Assembly (NCBI GenBank): GCA_903939115.1
Contig: CAJAFV010000047.1
Location: 1 to 64,000, forward strand
Length of the DNA stretch: 64,000 nt
Reading direction: 5' to 3'
Source: an uncultured Geobacteraceae bacterium
GTDB taxonomy: Bacteria > Desulfobacterota > Desulfuromonadia > Geobacterales > Pseudopelobacteraceae
Under the pieces are notes generated by a model. That model was given only the letters and a program-made list of their open reading frames with translations, was not told the DNA's origin and did not search any database. Below, one piece after another: positions 25,994 to 34,525 of the stretch. Each line of letters begins with the position of its first letter. The first letter of the stretch is position 1. The position numbers and the translations under genes are program-made.

Positions 25994-28903
25994 CTACAAC
26001 GTGTTGTGCAGCACGGCCTTCAGATACACTGATGTCTTATCGCGCTTTTCTTTTTCAAGCGCCTTTATATCGACTTCGACAAATTTTTCATCCGGGGTGA
26101 TCTTGAACAACGGCTGCCCCTTCTGGACGATCGAGCCATCTGCCCCTTCCATGATGATCTTGTCGATAGTCCCGGAAAATGGCGCGCGGATGGTGTTGAA
26201 CATTTTCATAACTTCAATGATGTACAACGGCTGATCCTTCTCGAAATGCATCCCTTCGTGTACAAACATCGGCAGTCCGGGCGCTTCCTGGCCGTAATAC
26301 ATCCCGCCGCAGACCGCTACGATTTCGTCCGCTTTGGTGGCAGGCGGCGGAACGAGGATCTTTTTCATGCGGGCCTGCAGGTCAAGGTCGGTCAGGTAAT
26401 CGGGGATCACTACCTCAAGATCATCCAGAACTTTCATATCCCAGAATTTGGTATTCTCGCCAATCAGGAACAGCATACCGAGCAACTCAAGTCCGGCTTC
26501 ATAACCAAAGTGGGCGGAACGGATCTGTTCCCAGATTTCTGCATCAAATCCGGCCTGTGGCTTCTCCTTTTTCACCAGTTCGTTCAGCTTGAAGTACTCC
26601 TCACGTTCCAAACCGAGTTTTTCACGCAGGGTACGATAGAAGTGCAATGACTCCTGCAGCAGTTCATTATCATGGCCCCAGATAATCTCTGCAGCCGGTT
26701 TGTGAGGGCGATAATTCATATGCAGGTATTCGTAGGTCTCGCTGAGAACGCCGAGTGGATTTCTCAACCAGATAACCCTCCCCTTGTCGATACGGAAGTT
26801 CTTCGTATTCATACTCAGCCACCCGGAGAGAAGGTGCGGATCTCCGAGGAGGCGCTCCATGGGGCGGGTGATCAGGGTTCCCTTGCGATCAAGCAAGGAT
26901 GACATGTTTTTCAGCTCTTTGGCACAGACCTCAGGCTGATCGGCAAACTGTTCTGCAACATGCTTTGCATAGTGCTTCTTCATCTGGAAGAAAGCATATA
27001 TGACATCCAGCTTGTTGGCCTCTTCCTTCAGGGTACCGACCAGCGCCAGATACGGGAGCACAAAGCGGGTCGTCGGCTTGGCCATGACATTCCTGCCGAT
27101 AAACCAGTTAACCAGACCATAGTGGAACTCAAGATTGGTTGACAATGCGCTGCCGCGCAGCGTTGTACTGCACAACACGTCGGAAAGCCGTTCATAGCTC
27201 GCCAGGCGGTTGTCCCCCTTAGTGAGGAGCAGGGCGATATTGGAATCGTAGGCGCCTGCTACTTTATATTTCATGAAGATGCCGGTGTCTGGATTGGTCA
27301 TACAGATGCCCTGGTCATCACGGACTTCACCTTTGATCGGCTTCGACCAGTAGCGGATCATACCGCCGGCATGGGGTGACAGTGAGGCATCGGTAGCGTT
27401 AAGACGGGCCTCGACCGACGCGTTGTAGCGGACGATCCGTTCCGGCTTCGGCAGACGTACTTTGTGCTGCGCAAGCAGGGCCATAGCCTCTACCAGTGAC
27501 TCGACGATGAAGAAATCTTTCTCGTCAGCCGGGTTGGTGAATTTCAGGCTGTAGCAGAGCTCGGTAACGCGGTGTTCAACCTGAATACGGGTGTTCACCT
27601 CCATAAAGAAGTGACGATCACGATCGACGATACATTCAAATGTGGATGCCGAGTCGAGTTTAACGGCCTGCCCAAAGCGGGCCGACTCTTCTTCCATTCG
27701 GGCAAGGACCTTCAGATCGGACTCAAGAGCCGTAACCTCGGCTTTTTTACCGGCAGCCTCAGCGCGCTCGATGGCCGCCATCAACCCTTCCTGGGTAACG
27801 GAGACCTCCAGCAGTTTCTGCTCGTGCATCTGCAGTGAACAGTCACGACCGCCAAGAGAAACGCACCAGTCACCATTTCCCAGCAACTGAATCTCGTTAT
27901 GACGGGTCTGCTCGATGTTCAACTCGATCAGGACGTTTTTATTATCGCCAACGCCGTTTGCCTTGACTTCATTGAGAACCTCTCGAACCATGGCCGGAGC
28001 TTCTGCGGCAGCTTTGGCTATCTCCTTGTCATTGGCCTTTTTAAGACCGAGCAGTGACGCTCCCAACAGACGCTGTCCCTTGCCGCCGCCGCCACCGATG
28101 GCTTTGATACGGAAACGGCTCTGGGGATATTTCTTGAACAGCTCGGTCACTTCAATCTGAACCTGGGCACAGAGCTCTTCAATGGAAAACAGGTCAATGC
28201 CCTTGCTGTATGAGGTCATCAGGATATGGTCGGCGAGGAACTCGACGGCACCCTTTTTGTCTGCCATAATCGCGGCGTCGCACGTCAATCCTTCGGCTTC
28301 AGCCAGCTTGATCAATTTTTCGCGGGTTGGGAATTTTTTGAGCAGCGTCCGTGCGGTGACATTGTCGACACCGGGAGTAACGCTGACATTTACCAGCAGG
28401 GCAGTACGCTTTGCTTCGTCTTTCTTGCCTGCTCGAGCTTGCGTGACAGCACAGGGGCCGATGAACTTGAGGCCCGCCAATTCGATCGCAGCAACAAACT
28501 CTTCATCTTCCGCCATGAAGCCATACCCGGCGAAGATAGAATCATAGCCGTTATCCTTGGCCATCTGAATGATCTGGTTGATACGCTCAACCCGCTCTTC
28601 CTTGCTGGCGCCGCTGTAGTCAGGCACCCGGTGGACCCGGCGCGAATCGGTCAACTGACGCAGTTCTGGCGCCAGAGCATTGGCATAGATGATCGAATCT
28701 TTTTCTGAAAGCAGAATGCCGTAATGGGTTATTCCCATCTCTTCATACACATCCATCGCTTCCTTGCGGATCGGTCCGCGGCAGACGATAAGCGGCTTGA
28801 GATCTTCACAGGAAAAGGAGCGTACCCACTCGGATGTCGATTTGCTCAGTTTACGGCTCCGGTGAACCATAGGGTTATACTTGTAATAATCTGTCTGTGG
28901 CAT
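25994..28903 (-). CDS. Long biotin carboxylase / biotin-carrier subunit of an acyl-CoA carboxylase
   Basis: 969 aa. N-terminal biotin carboxylase lobe (LKPLIVCRGPIRKEAM in place of the usual ANRGEIA), ATP-grasp with IKAIGGGGGKGQR near residue 270, the catalytic/metal region FFMEVNTRIQVEHRVTE near 440, and a C-terminal biotinyl domain with EVMKM near residue 897. Roughly 250 residues between about 600 and 860, with no motif I know, make it about 300 residues longer than standard propionyl-CoA carboxylase alpha chains. It is followed in transcript order after the carboxyltransferase (29-base gap). Probably carboxylates propionyl-CoA, judged from its neighbours; the substrate is inferred. Confidence 0.88.
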   Translation of the reverse strand: MPQTDYYKYNPMVHRSRKLSKSTSEWVRSFSCEDLKPLIVCRGPIRKEAMDVYEEMGITHYGILLSEKDSIIYANALAPELRQLTDSRRVHRVPDYSGASKEERVERINQIIQMAKDNGYDSIFAGYGFMAEDEEFVAAIELAGLKFIGPCAVTQARAGKKDEAKRTALLVNVSVTPGVDNVTARTLLKKFPTREKLIKLAEAEGLTCDAAIMADKKGAVEFLADHILMTSYSKGIDLFSIEELCAQVQIEVTELFKKYPQSRFRIKAIGGGGGKGQRLLGASLLGLKKANDKEIAKAAAEAPAMVREVLNEVKANGVGDNKNVLIELNIEQTRHNEIQLLGNGDWCVSLGGRDCSLQMHEQKLLEVSVTQEGLMAAIERAEAAGKKAEVTALESDLKVLARMEEESARFGQAVKLDSASTFECIVDRDRHFFMEVNTRIQVEHRVTELCYSLKFTNPADEKDFFIVESLVEAMALLAQHKVRLPKPERIVRYNASVEARLNATDASLSPHAGGMIRYWSKPIKGEVRDDQGICMTNPDTGIFMKYKVAGAYDSNIALLLTKGDNRLASYERLSDVLCSTTLRGSALSTNLEFHYGLVNWFIGRNVMAKPTTRFVLPYLALVGTLKEEANKLDVIYAFFQMKKHYAKHVAEQFADQPEVCAKELKNMSSLLDRKGTLITRPMERLLGDPHLLSGWLSMNTKNFRIDKGRVIWLRNPLGVLSETYEYLHMNYRPHKPAAEIIWGHDNELLQESLHFYRTLREKLGLEREEYFKLNELVKKEKPQAGFDAEIWEQIRSAHFGYEAGLELLGMLFLIGENTKFWDMKVLDDLEVVIPDYLTDLDLQARMKKILVPPPATKADEIVAVCGGMYYGQEAPGLPMFVHEGMHFEKDQPLYIIEVMKMFNTIRAPFSGTIDKIIMEGADGSIVQKGQPLFKITPDEKFVEVDIKALEKEKRDKTSVYLKAVLHNTL

Positions 28904-28932
28904 GGCTTCAATATCTCCCGTCTGGAATGAAA

Positions 28933-30657
28933 TTAATGGAATTCGCGCTGCACGGCCTGCATCGGTCCGGGCTTGTAATGACGCAGGAAGAAGTTCATAT
29001 TTTCGCCCAGCACCTTGCGCAGATCGGTAGGCATAACCAGGGAAGAGATGGAACCAAGGGCCAGACCCTCTTTCGGGTTCATAAGTTCTTTTTCATAGCG
29101 CATGTTCAAGGCTGCATCCTCGATTTTCAGCCAGTCGGCGGCATCTTTTTCCGCGTCTATCTTGGCCTCACCGGGCGACATACCGGTCGCAACCCGTTCC
29201 TGTACTCCATGTTTTATGCGTTCATTAACGGAAGCACGCATTTTACGCACTTCGTCCTTGTAGACGAACTCTTTACCGGCCGGCCCCATAACCGCAAGGC
29301 GGGTAGTAGGAAGCGCAAGCACCAGATCGGCGCCGGTTGGGTAATTGTTGTATGAAGCGTAGGCACCGCCGTAGGCATTACGAATGATCAGCAGGATACG
29401 CGGAGTCCTGATGTCAACGATAGAGTCCAGCATGGCGCGACCGGCCTGTACAATACCGCGACTTTCCTGATCGCGTCCCGGCAGGAATCCGGTGGTATCT
29501 TCCATGAAGATCATCGGGATGTTGTAAATATTGCAAAAACGGTTGAAACGAGCGATTTTGTAGGCTGAATCGACCGTAATCTGTCCGGAAGAGACGGCGC
29601 TGTTGTTCGCGACGAAACCGACGACATTGCCGCCAAGACGGCCCAGAGCGGTAACTGCTTCACGGGCACGATCACGCTGAAGCTCAAAGTAATCGCCATG
29701 ATCGCAGATCTGCTGAATCATGATAGACACATCGAACGGTGTATTAAAACCGGTGGGAGAGTTGAACGTTTTTTTCAGCAGCGTGTTGATCTCCCAGGTT
29801 TTACGATCCAGCGGATCGCTGGTATCCCGAAATCGGGACATGACACTGTTGTTATCGGGGAGATAGGAGAGCAGGCTCAAGGCGGTACGAAGCGCGTCCA
29901 CCTCATCCTCGACCGTTATATCGGCAACGCCGGATTGTCCGTGAACGTTGGGACCGCCAAGCTCTTCAGGGGTCACGTCCTCACCAAGTACCGACTTGAC
30001 GACACCCGGGCCGGTGAGGCCGAAAAAAGTGTCCTGAGGCTGAATCAGGAAGCTGCCCTGACGGGGGAGATAGCTGCCACCACCGGCATTGAAGCCGAAC
30101 ATGCACATAATAGAGGGAACGACGCCGCTGATTTTCCGGAGCGCCGTAAAGGCCTCAGCATACCCGTCCAGACCGCCGACTCCGGCAGGAACGAAAGCAC
30201 CGGCGGAGTCATTCATGCCGATCAGCGGAATACCCTTCTCACCAGCCATCTGGAACAGCAGCGCCAGTTTACGGCCGTTGGTGGCATCGATGGACCCGGC
30301 GCGGACCGTGAAATCGTGACCATAGACCGCGACGTCGCGTCCATTGACATTGAGGATACCGGTAACCAGCGAAGCACCGTCGAGGTTCTTGCCCCAGTTC
30401 TGGAAAAGGATATTGGGTTCATTTTCCGTTAATACACGGAGGCGTTCCCATACAGTCATCCTCTTTTTGAAATGCTGTTTTTCAATCTGGGCAATGCTGA
30501 CAGACTTGGTTGGGCGCTGAATCAGGTCGTGCCCCGCCTGCATGGCTTCTTCGTAGCCACCTTTTTTCCCCGGGATTTCACCAGGGATGGTAAATTCTTG
30601 CGTTACTGCCGGTGCGAACGGGTTTTTCAGTGATGGTTTAATTGCGGTTTTTGACAT
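28933..30657 (-). CDS. Acyl-CoA (probably propionyl-CoA) carboxylase, carboxyltransferase subunit
   Basis: 574 aa from [14 protein letters not shown]. The open frame extends 25 codons upstream, but GGAAGGATGG sits five bases before this ATG. Crotonase-like halves: [45 protein letters not shown] (oxyanion loop), and in the C-terminal half [15 protein letters not shown] and [13 protein letters not shown]. Transfers CO2 from carboxybiotin to the acyl-CoA. Co-transcribed with the long biotin carboxylase. The N-terminal 60 residues are extra relative to common PccB. Confidence 0.92.
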   Translation of the reverse strand: MSKTAIKPSLKNPFAPAVTQEFTIPGEIPGKKGGYEEAMQAGHDLIQRPTKSVSIAQIEKQHFKKRMTVWERLRVLTENEPNILFQNWGKNLDGASLVTGILNVNGRDVAVYGHDFTVRAGSIDATNGRKLALLFQMAGEKGIPLIGMNDSAGAFVPAGVGGLDGYAEAFTALRKISGVVPSIMCMFGFNAGGGSYLPRQGSFLIQPQDTFFGLTGPGVVKSVLGEDVTPEELGGPNVHGQSGVADITVEDEVDALRTALSLLSYLPDNNSVMSRFRDTSDPLDRKTWEINTLLKKTFNSPTGFNTPFDVSIMIQQICDHGDYFELQRDRAREAVTALGRLGGNVVGFVANNSAVSSGQITVDSAYKIARFNRFCNIYNIPMIFMEDTTGFLPGRDQESRGIVQAGRAMLDSIVDIRTPRILLIIRNAYGGAYASYNNYPTGADLVLALPTTRLAVMGPAGKEFVYKDEVRKMRASVNERIKHGVQERVATGMSPGEAKIDAEKDAADWLKIEDAALNMRYEKELMNPKEGLALGSISSLVMPTDLRKVLGENMNFFLRHYKPGPMQAVQREFH

Positions 30658-30721
30658 CTTCGCCATCCTTCCAGTTTGATTGTATATCAGCTGCTTTTGT
30701 TGGTTTTGGTGCAGTTTCTTG

Positions 30722-30839
30722 CCAAGATGCAATCAGAATGAGTACGAGGCGGCGAGGATAATAGCGACCGAGGCGTACGTTCAGTACGTTAAGGCGCTAT
30801 TGACGAAGCCAACGACGTAATCGTCTGATTGCGACTTGG
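30722..30839. repeat. 118-bp inverted-repeat element with central GTAC palindrome
   Basis: Ends CCAAGATGCAATCAGA (30722-30737) and TCTGATTGCGACTTGG (30824-30839) are inverted with two mismatches. Its centre reads GCGTACGTTCAGTACGTT, a motif shared with the element at 46161-46298 (GCGTACATGAGTACGTT). It fills the gap between the XRE-cupin stop (30842) and the carboxyltransferase gene. Confidence 0.7.
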
Positions 30840-30841
30840 TA

Positions 30842-31405
30842 TTAGCGTGTAACGACGGCCAGCACCTTGACTTCTGTGCCATCTTTTGAAAGCAGCCGGT
30901 GTTTTAAAGATGAATCAAAATAAACACAGTCACCCTGTTCCAGAAAAATCCGTTTCTCTTCGAGAACGAGCTCTGCAGTACCACTCATGATAAAGAGAAA
31001 CTCTTCGCCGTCGTGACTGTAGGTGTTTTCTTCAAGCGCTTTTTCGGTAATGGAAAGCAGAAAAGGTTCCATTTTTTTATTTTGTTTGTGAAATGAAAGT
31101 GATTCATATGAATAACCCTGACTGGTGCCGGCCTTTGAGATCACGCGGGGAATAGATTTGCGCTCGTGGGCGCGAACTACTTCATAGCGGCACTCTTCTT
31201 CGTCCTCGGTAAAAAACATGCCGATTTTTACGTCAAAGAACTTGGCAATTCTGGACAGGGTCGCAATTGGAGGAGAAACATTATTGTTTTCGATTTGGGA
31301 AATAAGGGCAGGTGAAAAACCGGTTTCCTTGGCAACAGCCTGCAGTGTCAGTTTTTTTGAAAGGCGGAGCTTTTTGATTTTAGCCCCAATGTTGAATTCT
31401 CGCAT
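30842..31405 (-). CDS. XRE-family regulator with C-terminal cupin domain
   Basis: 187 aa. Helix-turn-helix at residues 8-62 (KKLTLQAVAKETGFSPALISQIENNNVSPPIATL) followed by a cupin barrel (SHDGEEFLFIMSGTAELVLEE, GDCVYFDSSLKHR) that usually binds a small effector or metal. First gene upstream of the two carboxylase genes on the same strand and so the probable regulator of this module; the repeat at 30722 lies between. A palindrome over its own promoter suggests autoregulation. Effector not deducible. Confidence 0.92.
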   Translation of the reverse strand: MREFNIGAKIKKLRLSKKLTLQAVAKETGFSPALISQIENNNVSPPIATLSRIAKFFDVKIGMFFTEDEEECRYEVVRAHERKSIPRVISKAGTSQGYSYESLSFHKQNKKMEPFLLSITEKALEENTYSHDGEEFLFIMSGTAELVLEEKRIFLEQGDCVYFDSSLKHRLLSKDGTEVKVLAVVTR

Positions 31406-31450
31406 TCAAACCCCTGACAAAAAAAGTAAAACTCAGTTTCTGTGCGGGGT

Positions 31451-31478
31451 TTGTATACAATTTGTTTTACATTGTCAA
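31451..31478 (-). promoter_or_regulatory. Candidate promoter and operator of the XRE-cupin gene
   Basis: Minus strand: TTGACA (31473-31478) and TATACA (31452-31457) with a 15-base spacer, shorter than ideal. The palindrome TTGTATACAA (31451-31460) covers the -10. Similar GTAAAAC / GTTTTAC half-sites occur nearby at about 31426, 31464 and 31519-31533 (GTAAAACAAGTTTAC). Confidence 0.4.
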
Positions 31479-31553
31479 TAAAATTCCATCTATACATGCT
31501 AAAAATGCAATAGCGCGAGTAAAACAAGTTTACCCTGAATAAACGCAACCCCT

Positions 31554-32834
31554 TTACAGCTTGAGTTTACGCGCCAACAGCTGCAGCGTGTGGATTACCT
31601 CAACATTCGAACCATGCTGTTTGAGACCGTCTGACAGCTGCATCATGCAGCCGGGACAGCCGGTCGCTACGGCTTGGGCCCCGGTGGCCTCTATTGCCGC
31701 GCTTTTACCGTTGTTAATGTTCATGGACGAATCGTAGTGATAGACATTGAACGTCCCGCCCAGCCCGCAACACTGGTCAGCTCCTGCCATCTCGACAAGC
31801 GTGACGCCGGGAGTAGCCTTTAGCAATTCGCGAGGCTGTTTGGTAACACCACGCGTGCGCAGATGACACGGGTCATGGTAGGTGACGCTGATTTCTTCGC
31901 CGCTGCCGGTTTCAGTAGCATCAAGACCCAACTGATGCAGCAGTTGAGAAGCATCAACGGTTTTTTTCGCCAGGGCATCCAGTCGTTCACGCAGCTCCGG
32001 ATTACGCTTTCCAACCACAAGCGGGTAGAGGCGATGCAGAGCACCGCTGCAGGTAGCACAGGCACTCATGACATAATCCACTTCGTACTTATCGAATTCG
32101 GCCAGATTCTTTTCGGCAAGATCACGCACCGTTGCCAGGTCACCGCCCGACATACCGGGCAATCCGCAGCACTGCTGCCCTTTGGGAATAATGATCGTGC
32201 AGCCGAGATGTCGGAAAAGGGCCAGCGCAGCCTCACCGACTTCGGTATAGACAAAATTGGTCATACAACCGACAAAAAAGGCGATATGCGGTTTGCCCGG
32301 TTCCCCCGGGATTACTTCCGGATGCTGATCCATAAAACTGTTTTTGGCAACTTCAGGAACAAAGCGCGTATTACCAACAAACGGCACCGGGAAACGGAGA
32401 CGCAGGCCGGACGTTTTCGGAACTTTTTTGAAGAACAGCGGCCCCAAAAGCGAGGCCATTTTTGCACCCATCTGCATCCGGGTTCTGCTTTTGATTACCT
32501 GACCGACCGCAGCGTGGAAAGTTGTCAGACCACGCCTCTGTGCCAACGACTCGCGGGCAGCGATTACGATCTCATCGGTCGGGACGTCGTTGGGACATTT
32601 ATCGACACAACTGCCGCAGAGCAGGCATTTTGACATCGCCAGATACGTCTGGTCATCCAGCTCAAGATCATCCGCCAGAAGATGCTGCGCCAGCGTTATT
32701 TTCCCGCGAGCGACCGCAGGCTCACGCTGAAATGCGGTAAAGGCGGGACAATTCTGGCGGCAGGCGCCGCACTTGACACATTTTTTTAACTGATCTTCAA
32801 CCCGTTTGAGTGGATCGATATTTTGTTGTTTCAT
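31554..32834 (-). CDS. GlcF-like Fe-S oxidoreductase subunit with two CCG domains
   Basis: 426 aa. Two [4Fe-4S] motifs at the N-terminus (CVKCGACRQNCP and CLLCGSCVDKCP), then two cysteine-rich CCG domains (GQQCCGLPG and DQCCGLGGTFNVYH), the layout of glycolate oxidase GlcF, the LldE type and related heterodisulfide-reductase-like subunits. It carries electrons from a flavoprotein partner (usually an FAD-dependent 2-hydroxyacid dehydrogenase), which is not in the window. No signal peptide, so cytoplasmic. The start at 32834 has a poor ribosome site; no better start follows. Confidence 0.88.
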   Translation of the reverse strand: MKQQNIDPLKRVEDQLKKCVKCGACRQNCPAFTAFQREPAVARGKITLAQHLLADDLELDDQTYLAMSKCLLCGSCVDKCPNDVPTDEIVIAARESLAQRRGLTTFHAAVGQVIKSRTRMQMGAKMASLLGPLFFKKVPKTSGLRLRFPVPFVGNTRFVPEVAKNSFMDQHPEVIPGEPGKPHIAFFVGCMTNFVYTEVGEAALALFRHLGCTIIIPKGQQCCGLPGMSGGDLATVRDLAEKNLAEFDKYEVDYVMSACATCSGALHRLYPLVVGKRNPELRERLDALAKKTVDASQLLHQLGLDATETGSGEEISVTYHDPCHLRTRGVTKQPRELLKATPGVTLVEMAGADQCCGLGGTFNVYHYDSSMNINNGKSAAIEATGAQAVATGCPGCMMQLSDGLKQHGSNVEVIHTLQLLARKLKL

Positions 32835-32854
32835 TTTATTAAAACCTGCCTTAT

Positions 32855-32955
32855 CCCCTCATCCGGCCTTCGGCCACCTTCTCCCCGGGGGAGAAGGCAT
32901 GATGTTATTCCTTCTCCATTAGGGAGAAGGTGCCCGATAGGGCGGATGAGGGGGT
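32855..32955. repeat. Inverted-repeat element sharing a 30-nt block with the 6.5-kb element
   Basis: Ends CCCCTCATCCG (32855-32865) and CGGATGAGGGG (near 32943-32953) are inverted, with inner CCTTCTCC/GGAGAAGG arms. Bases 32855-32884 are the exact inverse of 6523-6552. Non-coding; lies in the 231-base gap upstream of the GlcF-like gene. Confidence 0.75.
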
Positions 32956-33065
32956 GATTTTGACGTTTTACAATAAGCTAACTGAACACTGCTGGGCAAG
33001 AATAGACAAATTTGTGCTTATTCTCAACTATTTAACTCTGCATTTTATTAATTTTCTTTTCGACT

Positions 33066-33095
33066 TTACTCTGCGCTCTCTGTGACTCTGTGGTG
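33066..33095. repeat. Single CACAGAG-family repeat overlapping the trmFO end
   Basis: On the minus strand CCACCACAGAGTCACAGAG followed by AGCGCAGAGTAA. It encodes the last residues of TrmFO (HHRVTESAE) and its stop codon. Same family as the inverted repeats of the GxxExxY element at 23583. Confidence 0.7.
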
Positions 33096-34412
33096 GATTT
33101 TCAGATGCTGCCACCACTCTTCCAACGCAACCAGCGCCCGCTCCGCCAATTTCTGCCGCCGTTCCTTCTTCTTGATCCTCCCCGGCAACTCGGGAAAAAG
33201 TCCGTAATTCACATTCATCGGCTGAAAATGCTTCACATCGGCATTGGTAATGTGATGCATCAGGGCGCCAAGAGCCGTTTCCGGCGACGGCACAGGGATA
33301 GGCCTGCCTGTCACCAGATGCGTCGCGGCAATTCCGGCGAGGAAACCGCTGGCGGCGGACTCTACATACCCTTCCACACCGGTGATCTGACCGGCAAAAA
33401 AGATACGGCCATCGCTCTTCAACTGCTGGGTTGCATCCAGGAGATCCGGAGAGTTGATAAAGGTATTGCGATGCATGGAACCGAGACGTACAAATTCGGC
33501 ACCCTCCAATCCAGGAATCATGCGAAACACCCGCCGTTGTTCCGGCCAGGTAAGTTTGGTCTGAAAGCCGACCAGATTATACATGGTTTTCTCGCGGTTT
33601 TCGGCGCGGAGCTGAATGACCGCGTGAGCCTCGTGTCCGGTGTGGGGGTTAAGCAGGCCGACCGGCTTCATCGGGCCGAAGCGCAGGGTTTCAACGCCGC
33701 GCGAAGCGAGCTCTTCGACCGGCATGCACCCTTCGAAGTGGACTACTTTTTCAAAGTCACGGGCCGGAACTTTCTCGCCACGATTCAGTTCATCGATAAA
33801 CGCCAGATACTCCTCTTCATTGAGCGGGCAGTTGAGATAATCATCGCCATCCCCTTTGCCGTAGCGCGATGCGGCAAAAACCTTTGTCATATCGAGCGAA
33901 TCGGCGGCGACAATCGGAGCGATGGCATCATAGAAGTAGAGCCGGTCTCCGGTCAGCTGCGACAGAGAGGCGGCCAAGGCATCGCTGGTGAGCGGCCCCG
34001 AGGCGATGACAACAACGCCATCAGCCGGAATTTCGGTACATTCACCCCGCTCAATCCTGACGAGCGGATGTGATTCAATTTTTTCGGTGACGTAGGCGGA
34101 AAACAGCTGACGATCAACCGCAAGAGCCCCCCCGGCCGGCACTGAAGTGGCTTCGGCAGCCTCCATCGTCAAAGAACCGCAGCGACGCAGTTCCTCTTTA
34201 AGTAGACCTACAGCGTTATCAAGTGAAATTCCGCGCAGTGAATTGGAGCAGACAAGCTCCGCCAGACCGGGCAGCTCGTGGGCTGGGGAGAAACGCTGTG
34301 GCTTCATTTCATGGAGAACGACGGATACACCGCGTTGCGCAGCCTGCCAGGCGGCTTCACAGCCGGCAAGACCGCCGCCGATGATGGTAATATTTTTCTC
34401 GGACATTTTCAT
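33066..34412 (-). CDS. trmFO: Methylene-THF-dependent tRNA uracil-54 methyltransferase TrmFO
   Basis: 448 aa. FAD-binding motif [18 protein letters not shown] at the N-terminus; family motifs [22 protein letters not shown] and [18 protein letters not shown]. Makes ribothymidine at position 54 of the tRNA T loop using methylene-tetrahydrofolate and FADH2. Start: MKMSEKN at 34412, with AGAAGGA five bases upstream; the open frame goes eight codons further. The last nine residues come from a dispersed repeat. trmFO beside topA and dprA is a common arrangement. Confidence 0.95.
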   Translation of the reverse strand: MKMSEKNITIIGGGLAGCEAAWQAAQRGVSVVLHEMKPQRFSPAHELPGLAELVCSNSLRGISLDNAVGLLKEELRRCGSLTMEAAEATSVPAGGALAVDRQLFSAYVTEKIESHPLVRIERGECTEIPADGVVVIASGPLTSDALAASLSQLTGDRLYFYDAIAPIVAADSLDMTKVFAASRYGKGDGDDYLNCPLNEEEYLAFIDELNRGEKVPARDFEKVVHFEGCMPVEELASRGVETLRFGPMKPVGLLNPHTGHEAHAVIQLRAENREKTMYNLVGFQTKLTWPEQRRVFRMIPGLEGAEFVRLGSMHRNTFINSPDLLDATQQLKSDGRIFFAGQITGVEGYVESAASGFLAGIAATHLVTGRPIPVPSPETALGALMHHITNADVKHFQPMNVNYGLFPELPGRIKKKERRQKLAERALVALEEWWQHLKIHHRVTESAE

Positions 34413-34430
34413 TTTATTCCTTCTGGATTT

Positions 34431-34512
34431 AAACACAGAGGCACTGAGGTTTAAAATCTATTCTCAGTGCCTCGCTTAGAAGCGCCCGCTTTTGGCAGAG
34501 CCTCTCTGTTTT
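34431..34512. repeat. CACAGAG-family repeat pair with hairpin inset
   Basis: Left arm AAACACAGAGGCACTGAGG (34431-34449) faces an inverted arm (34461-34512) that is interrupted by a 25-base inset at 34471-34495 with stem CGCT-TCTA-AGCG (read on the minus strand). The inset is the same as at 25863-25887 apart from three bases. Fills the gap between topA and trmFO. Confidence 0.7.
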
Positions 34513-34525
34513 CAGATTTTTTTAT

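Noticed and set aside
29698..30432. Plus-strand open frame of 244 codons
   Set aside because: Antisense to the carboxyltransferase gene; composition is that of a mirrored coding frame.
33090..34073. Plus-strand open frame of 327 codons
   Set aside because: Antisense to trmFO; no ribosome site or domain.
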